Assembly (NCBI RefSeq): GCF_001902145.1
Contig: NZ_MRST01000021.1
Location: 186,001-250,000 of the forward strand
DNA: 64,000 nt
Origin: Pseudomonas fluorescens
GTDB taxonomy: Bacteria > Pseudomonadota > Gammaproteobacteria > Pseudomonadales > Pseudomonadaceae
Direction: 5' to 3'
Below are positions 18,101 to 26,918 of this stretch, piece after piece; within the stretch, counting starts at the first letter, position 1, and the number at the start of each line of letters is the position of its first letter. A program made the position numbers and the translations under genes. The notes below the pieces were generated by a model. That model did not search any database and had not been told where the DNA came from. It worked only from the letters and a program-made list of their open reading frames with translations.

Positions 18101-19053
18101 GCCTGCTGCAGGTACGCGACCTCAGTGTCATCGCCACCAACGCCGGGCGTGAGGTCACCCTGGTGGATCGGGTGTCCTTCGACCTGGCCGAAGGTGAAAT
18201 CCTTGGCCTGGTGGGCGAGAGCGGTTCCGGCAAGACCATGGCCTGTCGTGGCCTGATGCGTCTGTTGCCATCGCCCAATCTGCGCGTGCAGGGCGGTGCG
18301 GTGCAGTTGGCCGGCCAGGACCTGTTGGCGCTGGATGATGCCGGTATGCGCGCCGTGCGCGGCGGGCAGTTGGGCATGGTCTTCCAGAACCCCAGCAGCC
18401 ACCTGGACCCGTTGATGCGCATCGGTGAGCAGATCGCCGAGGGCATCCGCCTGCACCAAGGTGCGTCGAAAAAAGACGCGCGCTTGCAGGCGATCGAGGT
18501 ACTGCGTCAGGTCGGGATTCCTGATCCACAGGCGCGGGTCGACAACTACCCCCATGAGTTTTCCGGTGGCATGCGCCAGCGCGCAATGATCGCCGTCGCC
18601 CTGGGCTGTAACCCGAAGGTGTTGATCGCCGACGAACCGACCACTGCCCTGGATGTGACGGTGCAGGCGCAAATCCTGCGGCTGTTACTCGACCTGCGCG
18701 ACCAGCGTGGCCTGTCGATCATCATGATCACCCATGACCTGGGCGTGGTGGCGCAAACCTGCGATGCCATCGCCGTGATGTATGCCGGGCGCCTGTGCGA
18801 GCACGGCAGCAAATACGAACTGCTGGCCCAGCCGCAACATCCGTACACCGCAGGCCTGATCGACTGCCAGCCGGCCCATAGCAGCGGGCATGCGTTGCTG
18901 CGCACCATTGCTGGCCAACCGCCGTTGCTCGATGCATTGCCCGACGGCTGCCGCTTCCACCCCCGCTGCCCACAGGCCGGCGCCTTGTGCACCGAGTTGC
19001 TGCCCCAGGGCGCACGCGTGGCCTGTCACTACCCGTTGGGAGCGCGCCCATGA
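18097..19053 (+). CDS. Peptide ABC transporter ATP-binding protein, DppD/OppD-like
   Basis: 318 residues from the ATG that overlaps the upstream stop. Walker A GESGSGKT, signature [12 protein letters not shown], Walker [13 protein letters not shown] and the switch His (MITHDLG) are present. The C-terminal oligopeptide-transporter extension carries four cysteines ([14 protein letters not shown] plus a later Cys) that in OppD/OppF-type proteins hold an iron-sulfur cluster. It energises the transporter with the next gene product. Confidence 0.92.
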   Translation: MSLLQVRDLSVIATNAGREVTLVDRVSFDLAEGEILGLVGESGSGKTMACRGLMRLLPSPNLRVQGGAVQLAGQDLLALDDAGMRAVRGGQLGMVFQNPSSHLDPLMRIGEQIAEGIRLHQGASKKDARLQAIEVLRQVGIPDPQARVDNYPHEFSGGMRQRAMIAVALGCNPKVLIADEPTTALDVTVQAQILRLLLDLRDQRGLSIIMITHDLGVVAQTCDAIAVMYAGRLCEHGSKYELLAQPQHPYTAGLIDCQPAHSSGHALLRTIAGQPPLLDALPDGCRFHPRCPQAGALCTELLPQGARVACHYPLGARP

Positions 19054-20021
19054 GCTTGCTGCAGATCAAGGATTTGGACGTACGCTTTGCCGCGTCCGGC
19101 AGCGGCCTGTTTGGCCTCAACCGCCAGTGGGTGAGGGCGGTGAACGGGGTGTCGCTGAACCTCGCCGCCGGTGAAACACTGGGTTTGGTGGGCGAGTCCG
19201 GCAGTGGCAAAAGCACCCTCGGCCGGGCAATTCTGCACCTCAACCCGATCAGCGCCGGGCAGGTGTTGTTCGACGGTGTCGACATGGCCCATGGCAGCGC
19301 CATCGACATCGCCCGGCTGCGGCATGAAACCGCGATGATTTTCCAGGACCCCTACGCCGCGCTGAATCCGCGGCACTCCATCGGCGAAACCCTGGCCGAG
19401 GTGCTGCGGGTACAGCGCAAAGTGGCGGTGGGGCAGATTCCTGGACGCGTCAACGAACTGCTGGCGCTGGTTGGCCTAAGACCGGAGTTGGCCAGCCGTA
19501 AACCCGGCTCCCTCAGTGGCGGCCAATGCCAGCGTGTGGGTATCGCCCGGGCGCTGGCGGTAGAGCCGCGCCTGATCATTGCCGATGAATGCGTGGCGGC
19601 GCTGGATGTGTCGATCCAGGGCCAGATCATCAACCTGCTGTTGGAACTGCAGCAGCGTATGAACCTGGCGATTCTGTTTATCGCCCATGACCTGGCCATC
19701 GTGCGACGCCTGTGCGACCGCGTGGCGGTGATGTACCTGGGCAAGATCGTCGAGGAAGGCCCGGTGGAGGCGGTGTTCACCGCGCCGCGTCACCCGTATA
19801 CGGCGGCGCTGATCCAGGCCATCCCGGAGATCGATCCGCACCGGCCATTGCCTGCGCAGCCATTGCCCGGCGAGCCGCCCAGCCCGCTGAATCTGCCGAC
19901 AGGCTGTGCCTTTCACCCGCGTTGCCGGTATGCGCGAGCCATGTGTTCCACGGTATTGCCCCCCACCCATTTCCTGCACGAGCATCGGTACAGTTGCGTG
20001 CTTGAAGACCCTTTGCTTTGA
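19050..20021 (+). CDS. Peptide ABC transporter ATP-binding protein, DppF/OppF-like
   Basis: 323 residues; the ATG overlaps the upstream stop by 4 bases. Walker A GESGSGKST, signature LSGGQCQRVGIARAL, and a Walker B that reads LIIADECVAALD: the usual catalytic-site DEP is DEC here and the signature has QCQR for QQQR, both mild departures. The late CAFHPRCRYARAMC is the cysteine-rich end of this subfamily. Whether these changes lower ATPase activity cannot be told; the partner ATPase is canonical. Confidence 0.9.
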   Translation: MSLLQIKDLDVRFAASGSGLFGLNRQWVRAVNGVSLNLAAGETLGLVGESGSGKSTLGRAILHLNPISAGQVLFDGVDMAHGSAIDIARLRHETAMIFQDPYAALNPRHSIGETLAEVLRVQRKVAVGQIPGRVNELLALVGLRPELASRKPGSLSGGQCQRVGIARALAVEPRLIIADECVAALDVSIQGQIINLLLELQQRMNLAILFIAHDLAIVRRLCDRVAVMYLGKIVEEGPVEAVFTAPRHPYTAALIQAIPEIDPHRPLPAQPLPGEPPSPLNLPTGCAFHPRCRYARAMCSTVLPPTHFLHEHRYSCVLEDPLL

Positions 20022-20053
20022 CCCTCTGCCATTCATTAACAAGGAGTTGTGAT

Positions 20054-21568
20054 ATGCACTCGCGCCACTTGAAATTGCTCGCCGCCGCTACTCTCACGGC
20101 CTGGTCGCTGACTGCTGGCCTGGCCCAGGCCGCCGGTGTGCTCACCATCGGCTGCCGTGAAGACAGCACCACCTTCGACCCGATCAAAAGCGCGCAAAAC
20201 CGCGACACCTGGGTGTTTGCCAACGTCTACGACACCCTGGTGCGCGTGGATAACCTGGGCACCAAGATGGAACCGGGCCTCGCCGAAAGCTGGGACATTT
20301 CCAAGGATGGCCTGACCTACACCTTCAAGCTGCGCGAGGCGAAGTTCTCTGACGGCTCGCCGATCACCGCCGCCGACGCCGCGTTCAGCCTGCTGCGCAT
20401 CCGCGACAACAAGGCCTCGTTGTGGAGCGACCCGTTCAGCCTGATCAACACCGCCACGGCCAGCGATGCCAAGACCCTGGTGGTCACCCTGAAAACCCCG
20501 GCGGTGGCCTTCCTCTCGCAACTGGCGTCGCCAACGGTGTCGATCCTGTCGGAAAAAGCCATGACCACGATGGGCGAAGACGCCTACTCGGAAAACCCGG
20601 TGACTTCCGGCGCGTTTACCGTGGACGAGTGGCGCAAGGGCGACCGCGTGATCCTGAAGAAAAACCCGAATTTCTGGCAGGCCAGCAGCGTGAGCCTGGA
20701 CGGCGTGGAATGGGTGTCGGTGACCGATGACAACACGCGCATGCGCATGGTGCAGAACAACGAGCTCGACACGGCGATCTTCGTACCGTTCTCCCGGGTG
20801 CAAGAGCTGAAGAAAGACCAGAACGTGGTGATCCACGCCGACCCGTCCACCCGTGAAGATCACCTGTTGATCAACCACGAGCACGGCCTGTTGGCCAAGC
20901 CGCAAGTGCGCCAGGCCCTGGACATGGCCATCGACAAGCAATCACTGGTCAAAGCCGTCACTTACGGTCAAGGCACCGTGGCTTATTCCTACATTCCAAA
21001 GGGCTCGCTGTACCACTACGCCAACAACCTGCAACGCCCGTACGACCCGGCCGAAGCCAAGAAGCTGCTGGCCGCTGCGGGTGCCCAGGATTTGAAGCTC
21101 AACTACGTGGTCAACGCCGGCAACGAGGCCGACGAGCAGATTGCGGTGATCATCAAGGACCAGTTGGCCAAGGTCGGCGTGACCGCCAACCTGCAAAAAG
21201 TCGACCCGACCCAAAGCTGGCAGATGCTGGTGGACGGTGAGTACGACATTTCGGTGATGTACTGGACCAACGACATCCTCGACCCCGACCAGAAAACCAC
21301 CTTCGTGCTGGGCCACGACACCAACCAGAACTACATGACCCGCTACAAGAACGACCAGGTCAAGGCCTTGGTGGCGGCCGCGCGGATCGAGGCAGACTCG
21401 GCCAAGCGCGAGCAGATGTATGTCGAGTTGCAGAAGCTGGCCAAACAGGATGTGAACTGGATTGACCTGTACTACAGCCCGTATATCAACATCTCACGCA
21501 AGAACGTGAGCAATTTCCTGCAGAACCCGTTGGGGCGCTTCACCTTGGAGGAAGTGGTGAAAAACTGA
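20054..21568 (+). CDS. Peptide ABC transporter substrate-binding protein (SBP family 5)
   Basis: 504 residues. AAGGAGTTGTGAT precedes the ATG; a cleavable signal peptide (residues 1-25, ending AGLAQAAG) sends it to the periplasm. The family 5 signature region (EPGLAESWDISKDGLTYTFKLREAKFSDGSPI) is near residue 75. It captures the ligand for the preceding transporter. In the PipR system uptake by such a transporter is needed for sensing, so this is the likely first receptor of the external signal. The last gene of the operon. Confidence 0.9.
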   Translation: MHSRHLKLLAAATLTAWSLTAGLAQAAGVLTIGCREDSTTFDPIKSAQNRDTWVFANVYDTLVRVDNLGTKMEPGLAESWDISKDGLTYTFKLREAKFSDGSPITAADAAFSLLRIRDNKASLWSDPFSLINTATASDAKTLVVTLKTPAVAFLSQLASPTVSILSEKAMTTMGEDAYSENPVTSGAFTVDEWRKGDRVILKKNPNFWQASSVSLDGVEWVSVTDDNTRMRMVQNNELDTAIFVPFSRVQELKKDQNVVIHADPSTREDHLLINHEHGLLAKPQVRQALDMAIDKQSLVKAVTYGQGTVAYSYIPKGSLYHYANNLQRPYDPAEAKKLLAAAGAQDLKLNYVVNAGNEADEQIAVIIKDQLAKVGVTANLQKVDPTQSWQMLVDGEYDISVMYWTNDILDPDQKTTFVLGHDTNQNYMTRYKNDQVKALVAAARIEADSAKREQMYVELQKLAKQDVNWIDLYYSPYINISRKNVSNFLQNPLGRFTLEEVVKN

Positions 21569-21592
21569 GTTTTTGACTACACCACAAAGCAG

Positions 21593-21619
21593 TGTGGGAG
21601 CTGGCTTGCCTGCTCCCAC
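21593..21619. repeat. Single truncated REP element
   Basis: TGTGGGAGCTGGCTTGCCTG followed by CTCCCAC makes a short hairpin (7-base outer stem) just after the binding-protein stop. It is a half-length REP unit and may serve as the operon end. Confidence 0.6.
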
Positions 21620-21643
21620 CTTCGTTTTGCGGTGTGTCAGGGC

Positions 21644-22384
21644 TTATTGCGCATCGAAGGCCTGGCCATTGATGCCCGCACTGTCCGGCCCCATCAGGTA
21701 CAGGTACACCGGCATGATTTCTTCCGGCGCCGGCCTTTCCATCGGGTTTTCGCCCGGGTACGCCTGGGCACGCATACTGGTGCGGGTGCCGCCCGGGTTG
21801 ATGCTGTTGGCGCGCACTGCGGCCACATCTTCCAGCTCATCGGCGAGGGTCTGCATCAGCCCCTCGGTGGCGAACTTGGACACGCCATAGGCACCCCAAT
21901 AAGCACGGCCCTTGCGCCCGACGCTGCTGGAGGTGAACACCACCGACGCATCCTGGGACAGCTTGAGCAGCGGCAGCAAAGTGCTGGTCAGCATGAACAT
22001 CGCGTTGACGTTGACGTGCATCACCCGCATGAAGTTCTCGCCGGACAACTGCTCGATGGGCGTGCGCGGGCCGATGATCGAGGCGTTGTGCAGCAGGCCG
22101 TCGAGGTGGCCGAATGCCTTTTCGATCATCGCTGCCAACTCATCGTATTGATGGGGCAGGGCGGTCTCCAGGTTGAACGGGATCACCACCGGCTGTGGGT
22201 GGCCCGCGGCTTCGATCTCGTCATACACCTGGGCCAGGTTGGCTTCGGTCTTGCCCAGCAACAGCACGGTGGCGCCATGGGCGGCATAGGTCTTCGCCGC
22301 TGCCGCGCCAATCCCGCGACCGGCGCCGGTTACCAGGATGATCCGGCCTTTGAGCAGTTCTGGCGGTGCAGAATAATCAAACAT
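21644..22384 (-). CDS. yciK: SDR-family oxidoreductase YciK
   Basis: 246 residues from the ATG at 22384. Short-chain dehydrogenase with the nucleotide loop TGAGRGIG near residue 20, NASIIGPR for the NAG motif, and a catalytic Ser-Tyr-Lys set in SSSVGRKGRAYWGAYGVSKF. The N terminus MFDYSAPPELLKGRIILVTGAGRGIG matches YciK of E. coli and Pseudomonas. Substrate unknown. In Pseudomonas it follows mupP and ubiG on the same strand, as here, although a REP doublet now separates it from mupP. Confidence 0.9.
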   Translation of the reverse strand: MFDYSAPPELLKGRIILVTGAGRGIGAAAAKTYAAHGATVLLLGKTEANLAQVYDEIEAAGHPQPVVIPFNLETALPHQYDELAAMIEKAFGHLDGLLHNASIIGPRTPIEQLSGENFMRVMHVNVNAMFMLTSTLLPLLKLSQDASVVFTSSSVGRKGRAYWGAYGVSKFATEGLMQTLADELEDVAAVRANSINPGGTRTSMRAQAYPGENPMERPAPEEIMPVYLYLMGPDSAGINGQAFDAQ

Positions 22385-22418
22385 AAATAGCCTCAGATTT
22401 GAAAACGCTGAATCTCCC

Positions 22419-22507
22419 TGTGGGAGCGGGCTTGCTCGCGAATGCGGTGTGCCAGTCACTGAATCTGATACTGAAACACCGCATTCGCGAGCAAGCCCGC
22501 TCCCACA
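22419..22507. repeat. REP doublet, GTGGGAGCGGGC family
   Basis: Inverted arms TGTGGGAGCGGGCTTGCTCG and complement with spacer ends GAATGCGGTGT/ACACCGCATTC that extend the pairing. It lies between mupP and yciK. Confidence 0.85.
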
Positions 22508-22543
22508 TTTGGATCTCCATCGGTCAGTAAAGTCAGTGAACCA

Positions 22544-23215
22544 TCAGCAACTGCACAGCGCGTTATCCAGCACCTTGCGCAACTCCAACGGGTGGTCCAC
22601 CACCACATCGGCGCCCCAGTGGCGTGGGTTGTCGTCCGGGTGGATATAGCCATAGGTGACCGCCGCCGTGCGCGTACCGGCGTCGCGGCCGGATTCGATG
22701 TCGCGCAGGTCATCGCCCACGAACAGCACGCTGGCCGGGTCCAGTTTGAGCATCTTGCACGCCAGGATCATCGGCTCCGGGTCCGGCTTGCTGTTTTTCA
22801 CATGGTCCGGGCAGATCAGCACGGCCGAACGCTCGGCCAGGCCCAGGCGCTGCATGATCGGTTCGGCAAACCGCAGCGGCTTGTTGGTGACCACGCCCCA
22901 GATCAGGTTGGCTTTCTCGATGTCTTCGAGCAGTTCGGCCATCCCGTCGAAGAGCCTGCTGTGGACTGCGCAGCCCTTGAGGTAGCGCTCGAGGAATTCC
23001 TGGCGCAGGTCCTCGAAGCCCGGGGATTCAGGGTCCATCGAGAAAGTCACGGCGACCATCGCCCGCGCACCGCCGGAGATTTCATCGCGGATGTGCTGGT
23101 CGTTGACTGGCGGCAGGCCGCGATCGGCGCGCATGGCCTGGCAGATGGCGATAAAGTCCGGCGCGGTGTCCAGCAGGGTACCGTCCATGTCGAAGAGAAC
23201 CGCTCGCAACTTCAC
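22544..23215 (-). CDS. mupP: N-acetylmuramic acid 6-phosphate phosphatase
   Basis: 223-residue HAD phosphatase: DMDGTLLDT near residue 9, TNKP (motif II), the Lys of KNSKPDPEP and FVGDDLRD (motif IV). In Pseudomonas the gene at this place, between yciK and ubiG, is MupP, which removes phosphate from MurNAc-6P in the peptidoglycan recycling route that bypasses early synthesis and lowers fosfomycin sensitivity. It was long annotated as phosphoglycolate phosphatase. The gene starts 5 bases beyond the ubiG stop, so they are cotranscribed. Confidence 0.9.
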   Translation of the reverse strand: MKLRAVLFDMDGTLLDTAPDFIAICQAMRADRGLPPVNDQHIRDEISGGARAMVAVTFSMDPESPGFEDLRQEFLERYLKGCAVHSRLFDGMAELLEDIEKANLIWGVVTNKPLRFAEPIMQRLGLAERSAVLICPDHVKNSKPDPEPMILACKMLKLDPASVLFVGDDLRDIESGRDAGTRTAAVTYGYIHPDDNPRHWGADVVVDHPLELRKVLDNALCSC

Positions 23216-23219
23216 AGGC

Positions 23220-23918
23220 TTACTCCTCGCGCAGGGTCTGGATCATGTAGTTGACGTCAACGTCGTTGGCCAGCTTGTAGTGCTTGGTCAGCGGGTTGTA
23301 GGTCAGGCCGATGATGTCCTTGACGGTCAGCCCGGCCTGGCGGCTCCACGCACCCAGCTCGGAAGGGCGGATGAATTTCTTGAAATCATGGGTGCCGCGC
23401 GGCAGCAGTTTCATGATGTATTCGGCGCCGATGATCGCGAACAGGTAGGCCTTGGGGTTGCGGTTGATGGTGGAGAAGAACACCTGGCCCCCGGGCTTGA
23501 CCATACGGAAGCAGGCGCGGATCACCGAGGACGGGTCTGGCACGTGTTCGAGCATTTCCAGGCAGGTGACCACGTCGAACTGCTCGGGCATTTCTTCGGC
23601 CAGGGCTTCGGCGGTGATCTGGCGGTATTCCACGCTCACGCCGGATTCGAGCTGGTGCAACTGGGCCACGGCCAGCGGCGCTTCACCCATGTCGATGCCC
23701 ATGACGGTGGCGCCGCGCTGGGCCATGGCTTCGCTGAGGATGCCGCCGCCACAACCGACGTCCAGCACCTTCTTGCCGGCCAGGTTGACGCGCTCGTCAA
23801 TCCAGTTGACCCGCAGTGGGTTGATATCGTGCAGGGGTTTGAATTCGCTCTCGCGGTCCCACCAGCGGTGAGCCAGGGCTTCAAACTTGGCGATTTCGGC
23901 GTGGTCGACGTTGCTCAT
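23220..23918 (-). CDS. ubiG: Ubiquinone biosynthesis O-methyltransferase UbiG
   Basis: 232 residues; GAGGATTCACC precedes the ATG at 23918. SAM-dependent methyltransferase with motif [14 protein letters not shown] near residue 52. It begins [21 protein letters not shown], typical of UbiG. It carries out both O-methylations in ubiquinone synthesis at the inner membrane face. First gene of the ubiG-mupP-(yciK) unit. Confidence 0.95.
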   Translation of the reverse strand: MSNVDHAEIAKFEALAHRWWDRESEFKPLHDINPLRVNWIDERVNLAGKKVLDVGCGGGILSEAMAQRGATVMGIDMGEAPLAVAQLHQLESGVSVEYRQITAEALAEEMPEQFDVVTCLEMLEHVPDPSSVIRACFRMVKPGGQVFFSTINRNPKAYLFAIIGAEYIMKLLPRGTHDFKKFIRPSELGAWSRQAGLTVKDIIGLTYNPLTKHYKLANDVDVNYMIQTLREE

Positions 23919-23982
23919 GGTGAATCCTCTGAATCTGATAAGTCGGTGTGTCGCGGCTGAACCCAAGGCTTCAGCCGCGTCG

Positions 23983-25314
23983 TTATTCGCTGTGCCCGCT
24001 GATGCGTTGGCCCCAGGCAATGGCCGTGGCGGTCAACTGTTGTTCATCCATGCGGGTCAATTGCCGGTCGTCGAGCAATGGCTTGCCGGCGACCCAAAGG
24101 TGTTTCACGCAATCGCGTCCGGTGGCATATATAAGCTGTGAGACCGGATCGTAGATCGGTTGTTGCGCGAGCCCGGAAAGATCAAAGGCGACGATGTCTG
24201 CCGCCTTGCCGACTTCCAGGGAGCCAATCTGGCTGTCCAGGCCCATCGCCCTGGCACCGTTGAGTGTGGCCATGCGCAAGGCGCGATGGGCATCCAGCGC
24301 AGTGGCCGAACCGGCCACGGCTTTGGCCAGCATCGCCGCCGTTCGGGTTTCGCCGAGCAAATCCAGGTCATTGTTGCTGGCAGCGCCGTCGGTGCCGATG
24401 GCCACGTTGACGCCAGCCTGCCACAAGCGCTCCACCGGGCAAAAGCCGCTGGCCAGTTTCAGGTTCGATTCCGGGCAGTGAATGACGCTGGTGTTGCTTT
24501 CTACCAGCAAAGCCAGGTCGTCTTCGCTGATTTGGGTCATGTGTACGGCCTGAAAACGCGGGCCCAGCAGGCCAAGGCGAGCCAGGCGTGCCAGTGGTCG
24601 CTCGCCGGTCTGCTCGACGGCTTGCTGCACTTCAAAGGCGGTTTCGTGAACGTGCATATGGATCGCGGCGTCCAGCTCTTCGGCGATCACCCGGATCTTT
24701 TCCAGGTTGGCATCGCACACGGTGTAGGGCGCGTGGGGGCCGAAGGTGATTTTGATGCGCGGATGGTGCTTGAGGTCGCCGAACAGCTCGATACCCTGGC
24801 GAATCGCCTCGTCGGCACTGCTGGCGCCGGGAATCGGGAAGTCGAGGATCGGCAGCGCGATCTGCGCACGCATACCGCTGTTGTGCACGCAGTCACTGGC
24901 GACCTTTGGGTAGAAATACATGTCCGAGAAGCAGGTGATGCCGCCCTTGATCTGCTCGGCAATGGCCAGGTTGGTGCCGTCGCGCACGAACGCTTCATCA
25001 ACCCACTTGGCTTCGGCGGGCCAGATGTGCTTTTCCAGCCAGGTCATTAGTGGCAAATCGTCGGCCAGGCCGCGGAACAGGGTCATGGCTGCATGGCCGT
25101 GGGCATTGACCAGGCCGGGGCTGAGCAGCATGCCGGGCAGTTCACGCACCTCTCGCGCCGCCAGCTTCAACGCCGCGTCCCGTGGCCCGATAAAGGCAAT
25201 GCAGCCATCGCGAATACCCAGGCCGTGCTCCTTGAGCACCACGCCAGCGGGCTCGACGGGTACCAGCCAGGTCGGCAGCAGCAACAAGTCGAGCGGGGCG
25301 GCAGTGGAGGTCAT
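23983..25314 (-). CDS. TRZ/ATZ-family amidohydrolase, methylthioadenosine / S-adenosylhomocysteine deaminase type
   Basis: 443 residues. Metal-dependent amidohydrolase: NAHGHAAM (first His pair), HMHVHET, HMTQ and [10 protein letters not shown] (metal Asp) are present. The Pseudomonas gene at this place next to mtnA deaminates 5'-methylthioadenosine (and possibly S-adenosylhomocysteine) to the inosine form. It diverges from mtnA with 109 bases between, so both serve methionine salvage. A TATACT lies at 25353-25358 on its strand as a candidate -10. Confidence 0.87.
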   Translation of the reverse strand: MTSTAAPLDLLLLPTWLVPVEPAGVVLKEHGLGIRDGCIAFIGPRDAALKLAAREVRELPGMLLSPGLVNAHGHAAMTLFRGLADDLPLMTWLEKHIWPAEAKWVDEAFVRDGTNLAIAEQIKGGITCFSDMYFYPKVASDCVHNSGMRAQIALPILDFPIPGASSADEAIRQGIELFGDLKHHPRIKITFGPHAPYTVCDANLEKIRVIAEELDAAIHMHVHETAFEVQQAVEQTGERPLARLARLGLLGPRFQAVHMTQISEDDLALLVESNTSVIHCPESNLKLASGFCPVERLWQAGVNVAIGTDGAASNNDLDLLGETRTAAMLAKAVAGSATALDAHRALRMATLNGARAMGLDSQIGSLEVGKAADIVAFDLSGLAQQPIYDPVSQLIYATGRDCVKHLWVAGKPLLDDRQLTRMDEQQLTATAIAWGQRISGHSE

Positions 25315-25384
25315 CGCAGGCTTCTTCCCAGGCAGCTATAAAAGAAGGGCGAAGTATACCCGAGCGTCCTGGCTGGCGGATCGC

Positions 25385-25390
25385 TATAAT
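25385..25390 (+). promoter_or_regulatory. Candidate -10 element of mtnA
   Basis: A perfect TATAAT, 33 bases before the mtnA ATG, in the divergent mtaD-mtnA control region. The -35 region (GTCCTG) is a poor match. Confidence 0.5.
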
Positions 25391-25423
25391 CGGCGGCTTT
25401 TGTTCTTGAGTGCGGGGTAAGGG

Positions 25424-26494
25424 ATGCGCGACCGACTGTTGGCTGCAGAGAAAGTGAAGGCCATCCAATGGCGTGATGGCGCGCTGCACCTGCTCGATCA
25501 GCGCGTTTTGCCGTCCCGGGAGCACTGGGTGGCCTGCCGTACCGTTGACGCGGTGGCCGACGCCATTCGCAACATGGTGGTGCGGGGCGCACCGGCCATC
25601 GGCATCTGCGCCGCCTATGGCTTGGTGCTGGCCGCCCGCGAGCGCATCGCCGAGGGTGGTGACTGGCAGGCCGCGTGGGAAGAAGACTACGCCTTGCTGG
25701 CCCATACCCGGCCGACCGCGTCGAACCTGTTCTGGGCCTTGCAGCGCATGCGCGACCGCCTGGACCGCCTCAAGCAGCACGCCGACCCGCTGGTGGTGCT
25801 GGAGGCCGAAGCCGTCGCGATCCATGAGAGCGATCGGGAAGCCAATGTGGTCATGGCCCAGCTGGGTATGGAGCGGATTCGCAAGCACCAGGGCAATGCC
25901 CAGGCGATCCTCACCCATGGCAACGCCGGCGCGTTGGCTTGCGGCGGCGTTGGCACAGCCCTCGGGGTGATTCACGCGGCGTATCTGGAGGGGTTGGTCG
26001 AGCAGGTCTATGTCAACGAAACCCGCCCATGGCTGCAAGGCTCGCGTCTGACGGCGTGGGAGTTGGCGGGCCAGGGCATTCCGGTGGCGGTGAATGCCGA
26101 CTCAGCGGGGGCGCATATCCTCAAGACCAAAGGCGTGACCTGGGTGGTGGTGGGTGCTGACTGTATTGCGGCCAATGGCGATGTGATCAGCAAGATCGGC
26201 ACTTATCAGTTGGCCGTCTGTGCCATGCACCATGGCGTGCGCTTTATGGTGGTGGCGCCGAGTTCGACCCTCGATTTGATGATGGCTACGGGTGATGATG
26301 TTGCGCTGGAGCAGCGGGATATCGGCGAGCTGCTTGAGGTTGATGGGCAGCGGTTGGACGTGCAGGCGTTCAATCCGGTGTTTGATGTGACCCCTGCGGA
26401 TCTGGTTGATGTCATCGTCACTGAAAAGGGCGTGGTGGAGCGGCCGGATGTCGCCAAGTTGGCCAAGTTGATGTGTCGTAAGCGGCTGCATTGA
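25424..26494 (+). CDS. mtnA: S-methyl-5-thioribose-1-phosphate isomerase
   Basis: 356 residues. The eIF2B-like fold is seen in [11 protein letters not shown], the catalytic Cys in [16 protein letters not shown], and the catalytic Asp in [11 protein letters not shown]. It converts methylthioribose 1-phosphate to methylthioribulose 1-phosphate in the methionine salvage pathway. AAGG lies before the ATG. The divergent deaminase supplies the preceding step. Confidence 0.95.
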   Translation: MRDRLLAAEKVKAIQWRDGALHLLDQRVLPSREHWVACRTVDAVADAIRNMVVRGAPAIGICAAYGLVLAARERIAEGGDWQAAWEEDYALLAHTRPTASNLFWALQRMRDRLDRLKQHADPLVVLEAEAVAIHESDREANVVMAQLGMERIRKHQGNAQAILTHGNAGALACGGVGTALGVIHAAYLEGLVEQVYVNETRPWLQGSRLTAWELAGQGIPVAVNADSAGAHILKTKGVTWVVVGADCIAANGDVISKIGTYQLAVCAMHHGVRFMVVAPSSTLDLMMATGDDVALEQRDIGELLEVDGQRLDVQAFNPVFDVTPADLVDVIVTEKGVVERPDVAKLAKLMCRKRLH

Positions 26495-26519
26495 GGGCTT
26501 TGGCGCCTGTGGGGACGCT

Positions 26520-26590
26520 ATCGCAGGCAAGCCAGCTCCCACATTTGATTTGTGAATACATTTAAATGTGGGAGCTGGCTTGCCTGCGAT
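26520..26590. repeat. Perfect 27-base inverted REP pair after mtnA
   Basis: Arms 26520-26546 and 26564-26590 are exact reverse complements over 27 bases, core GCAAGCCAGCTCCCACATTT, separated by 17 bases. Such a stem would act as an mRNA 3' end block for mtnA. Confidence 0.88.
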
Positions 26591-26751
26591 TGGCCCTTGA
26601 AGTCAATAAAACTTCTGCATTCCACCCTCGCAAAAAAGCACCACCGCGCCTCTGAGCCCCTCTCGTCCCCTTCAAGCCTGTCATCCGTCAAATTACTAGC
26701 CTCCATGCGCATCAGGGGGATAGGTGCGTGGCGGCGATTGTGATAACATCC

Positions 26752-26918
26752 GGCGGTTTCCAGGGCTGCCCCGAGGGGTTGCCTATAACGTGCAGATCCG
26801 TGACATAACTCGTTGATTTGTCGTAAGTCGTTGTCAGGCACCGTGCCGGCAGCGGCGAGCTTCGTTCGTCCCGAATGGATGTGACGAGGTTTCACCCGAA
26901 AAAGGAATCAGGCTTCTC
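26752..26918 (+). ncRNA. gyrA 5' leader, candidate gyrA RNA motif
   Basis: A conserved RNA structure upstream of gyrA is described for Pseudomonadales. The position fits, and GGCACCGTGCC and GCCGGCAGCGGC segments can pair, but I cannot confirm the consensus structure by eye. The SD-like AAGGAATCAGG is unusually far (about 8-12 bases) from the ATG. Confidence 0.35.

Larger units (their letters stand above)
26495..26918 (+). other. mtnA-gyrA intergenic region
   Basis: This 424-base gap holds a perfect 27-base inverted REP pair (26520-26590), then about 140 bases with nothing recognised, then a candidate gyrA promoter (an extended -10-like TGTGATAACAT near 26738-26748) and a long gyrA leader with several G+C-rich self-complementary segments. 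Confidence 0.7.
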
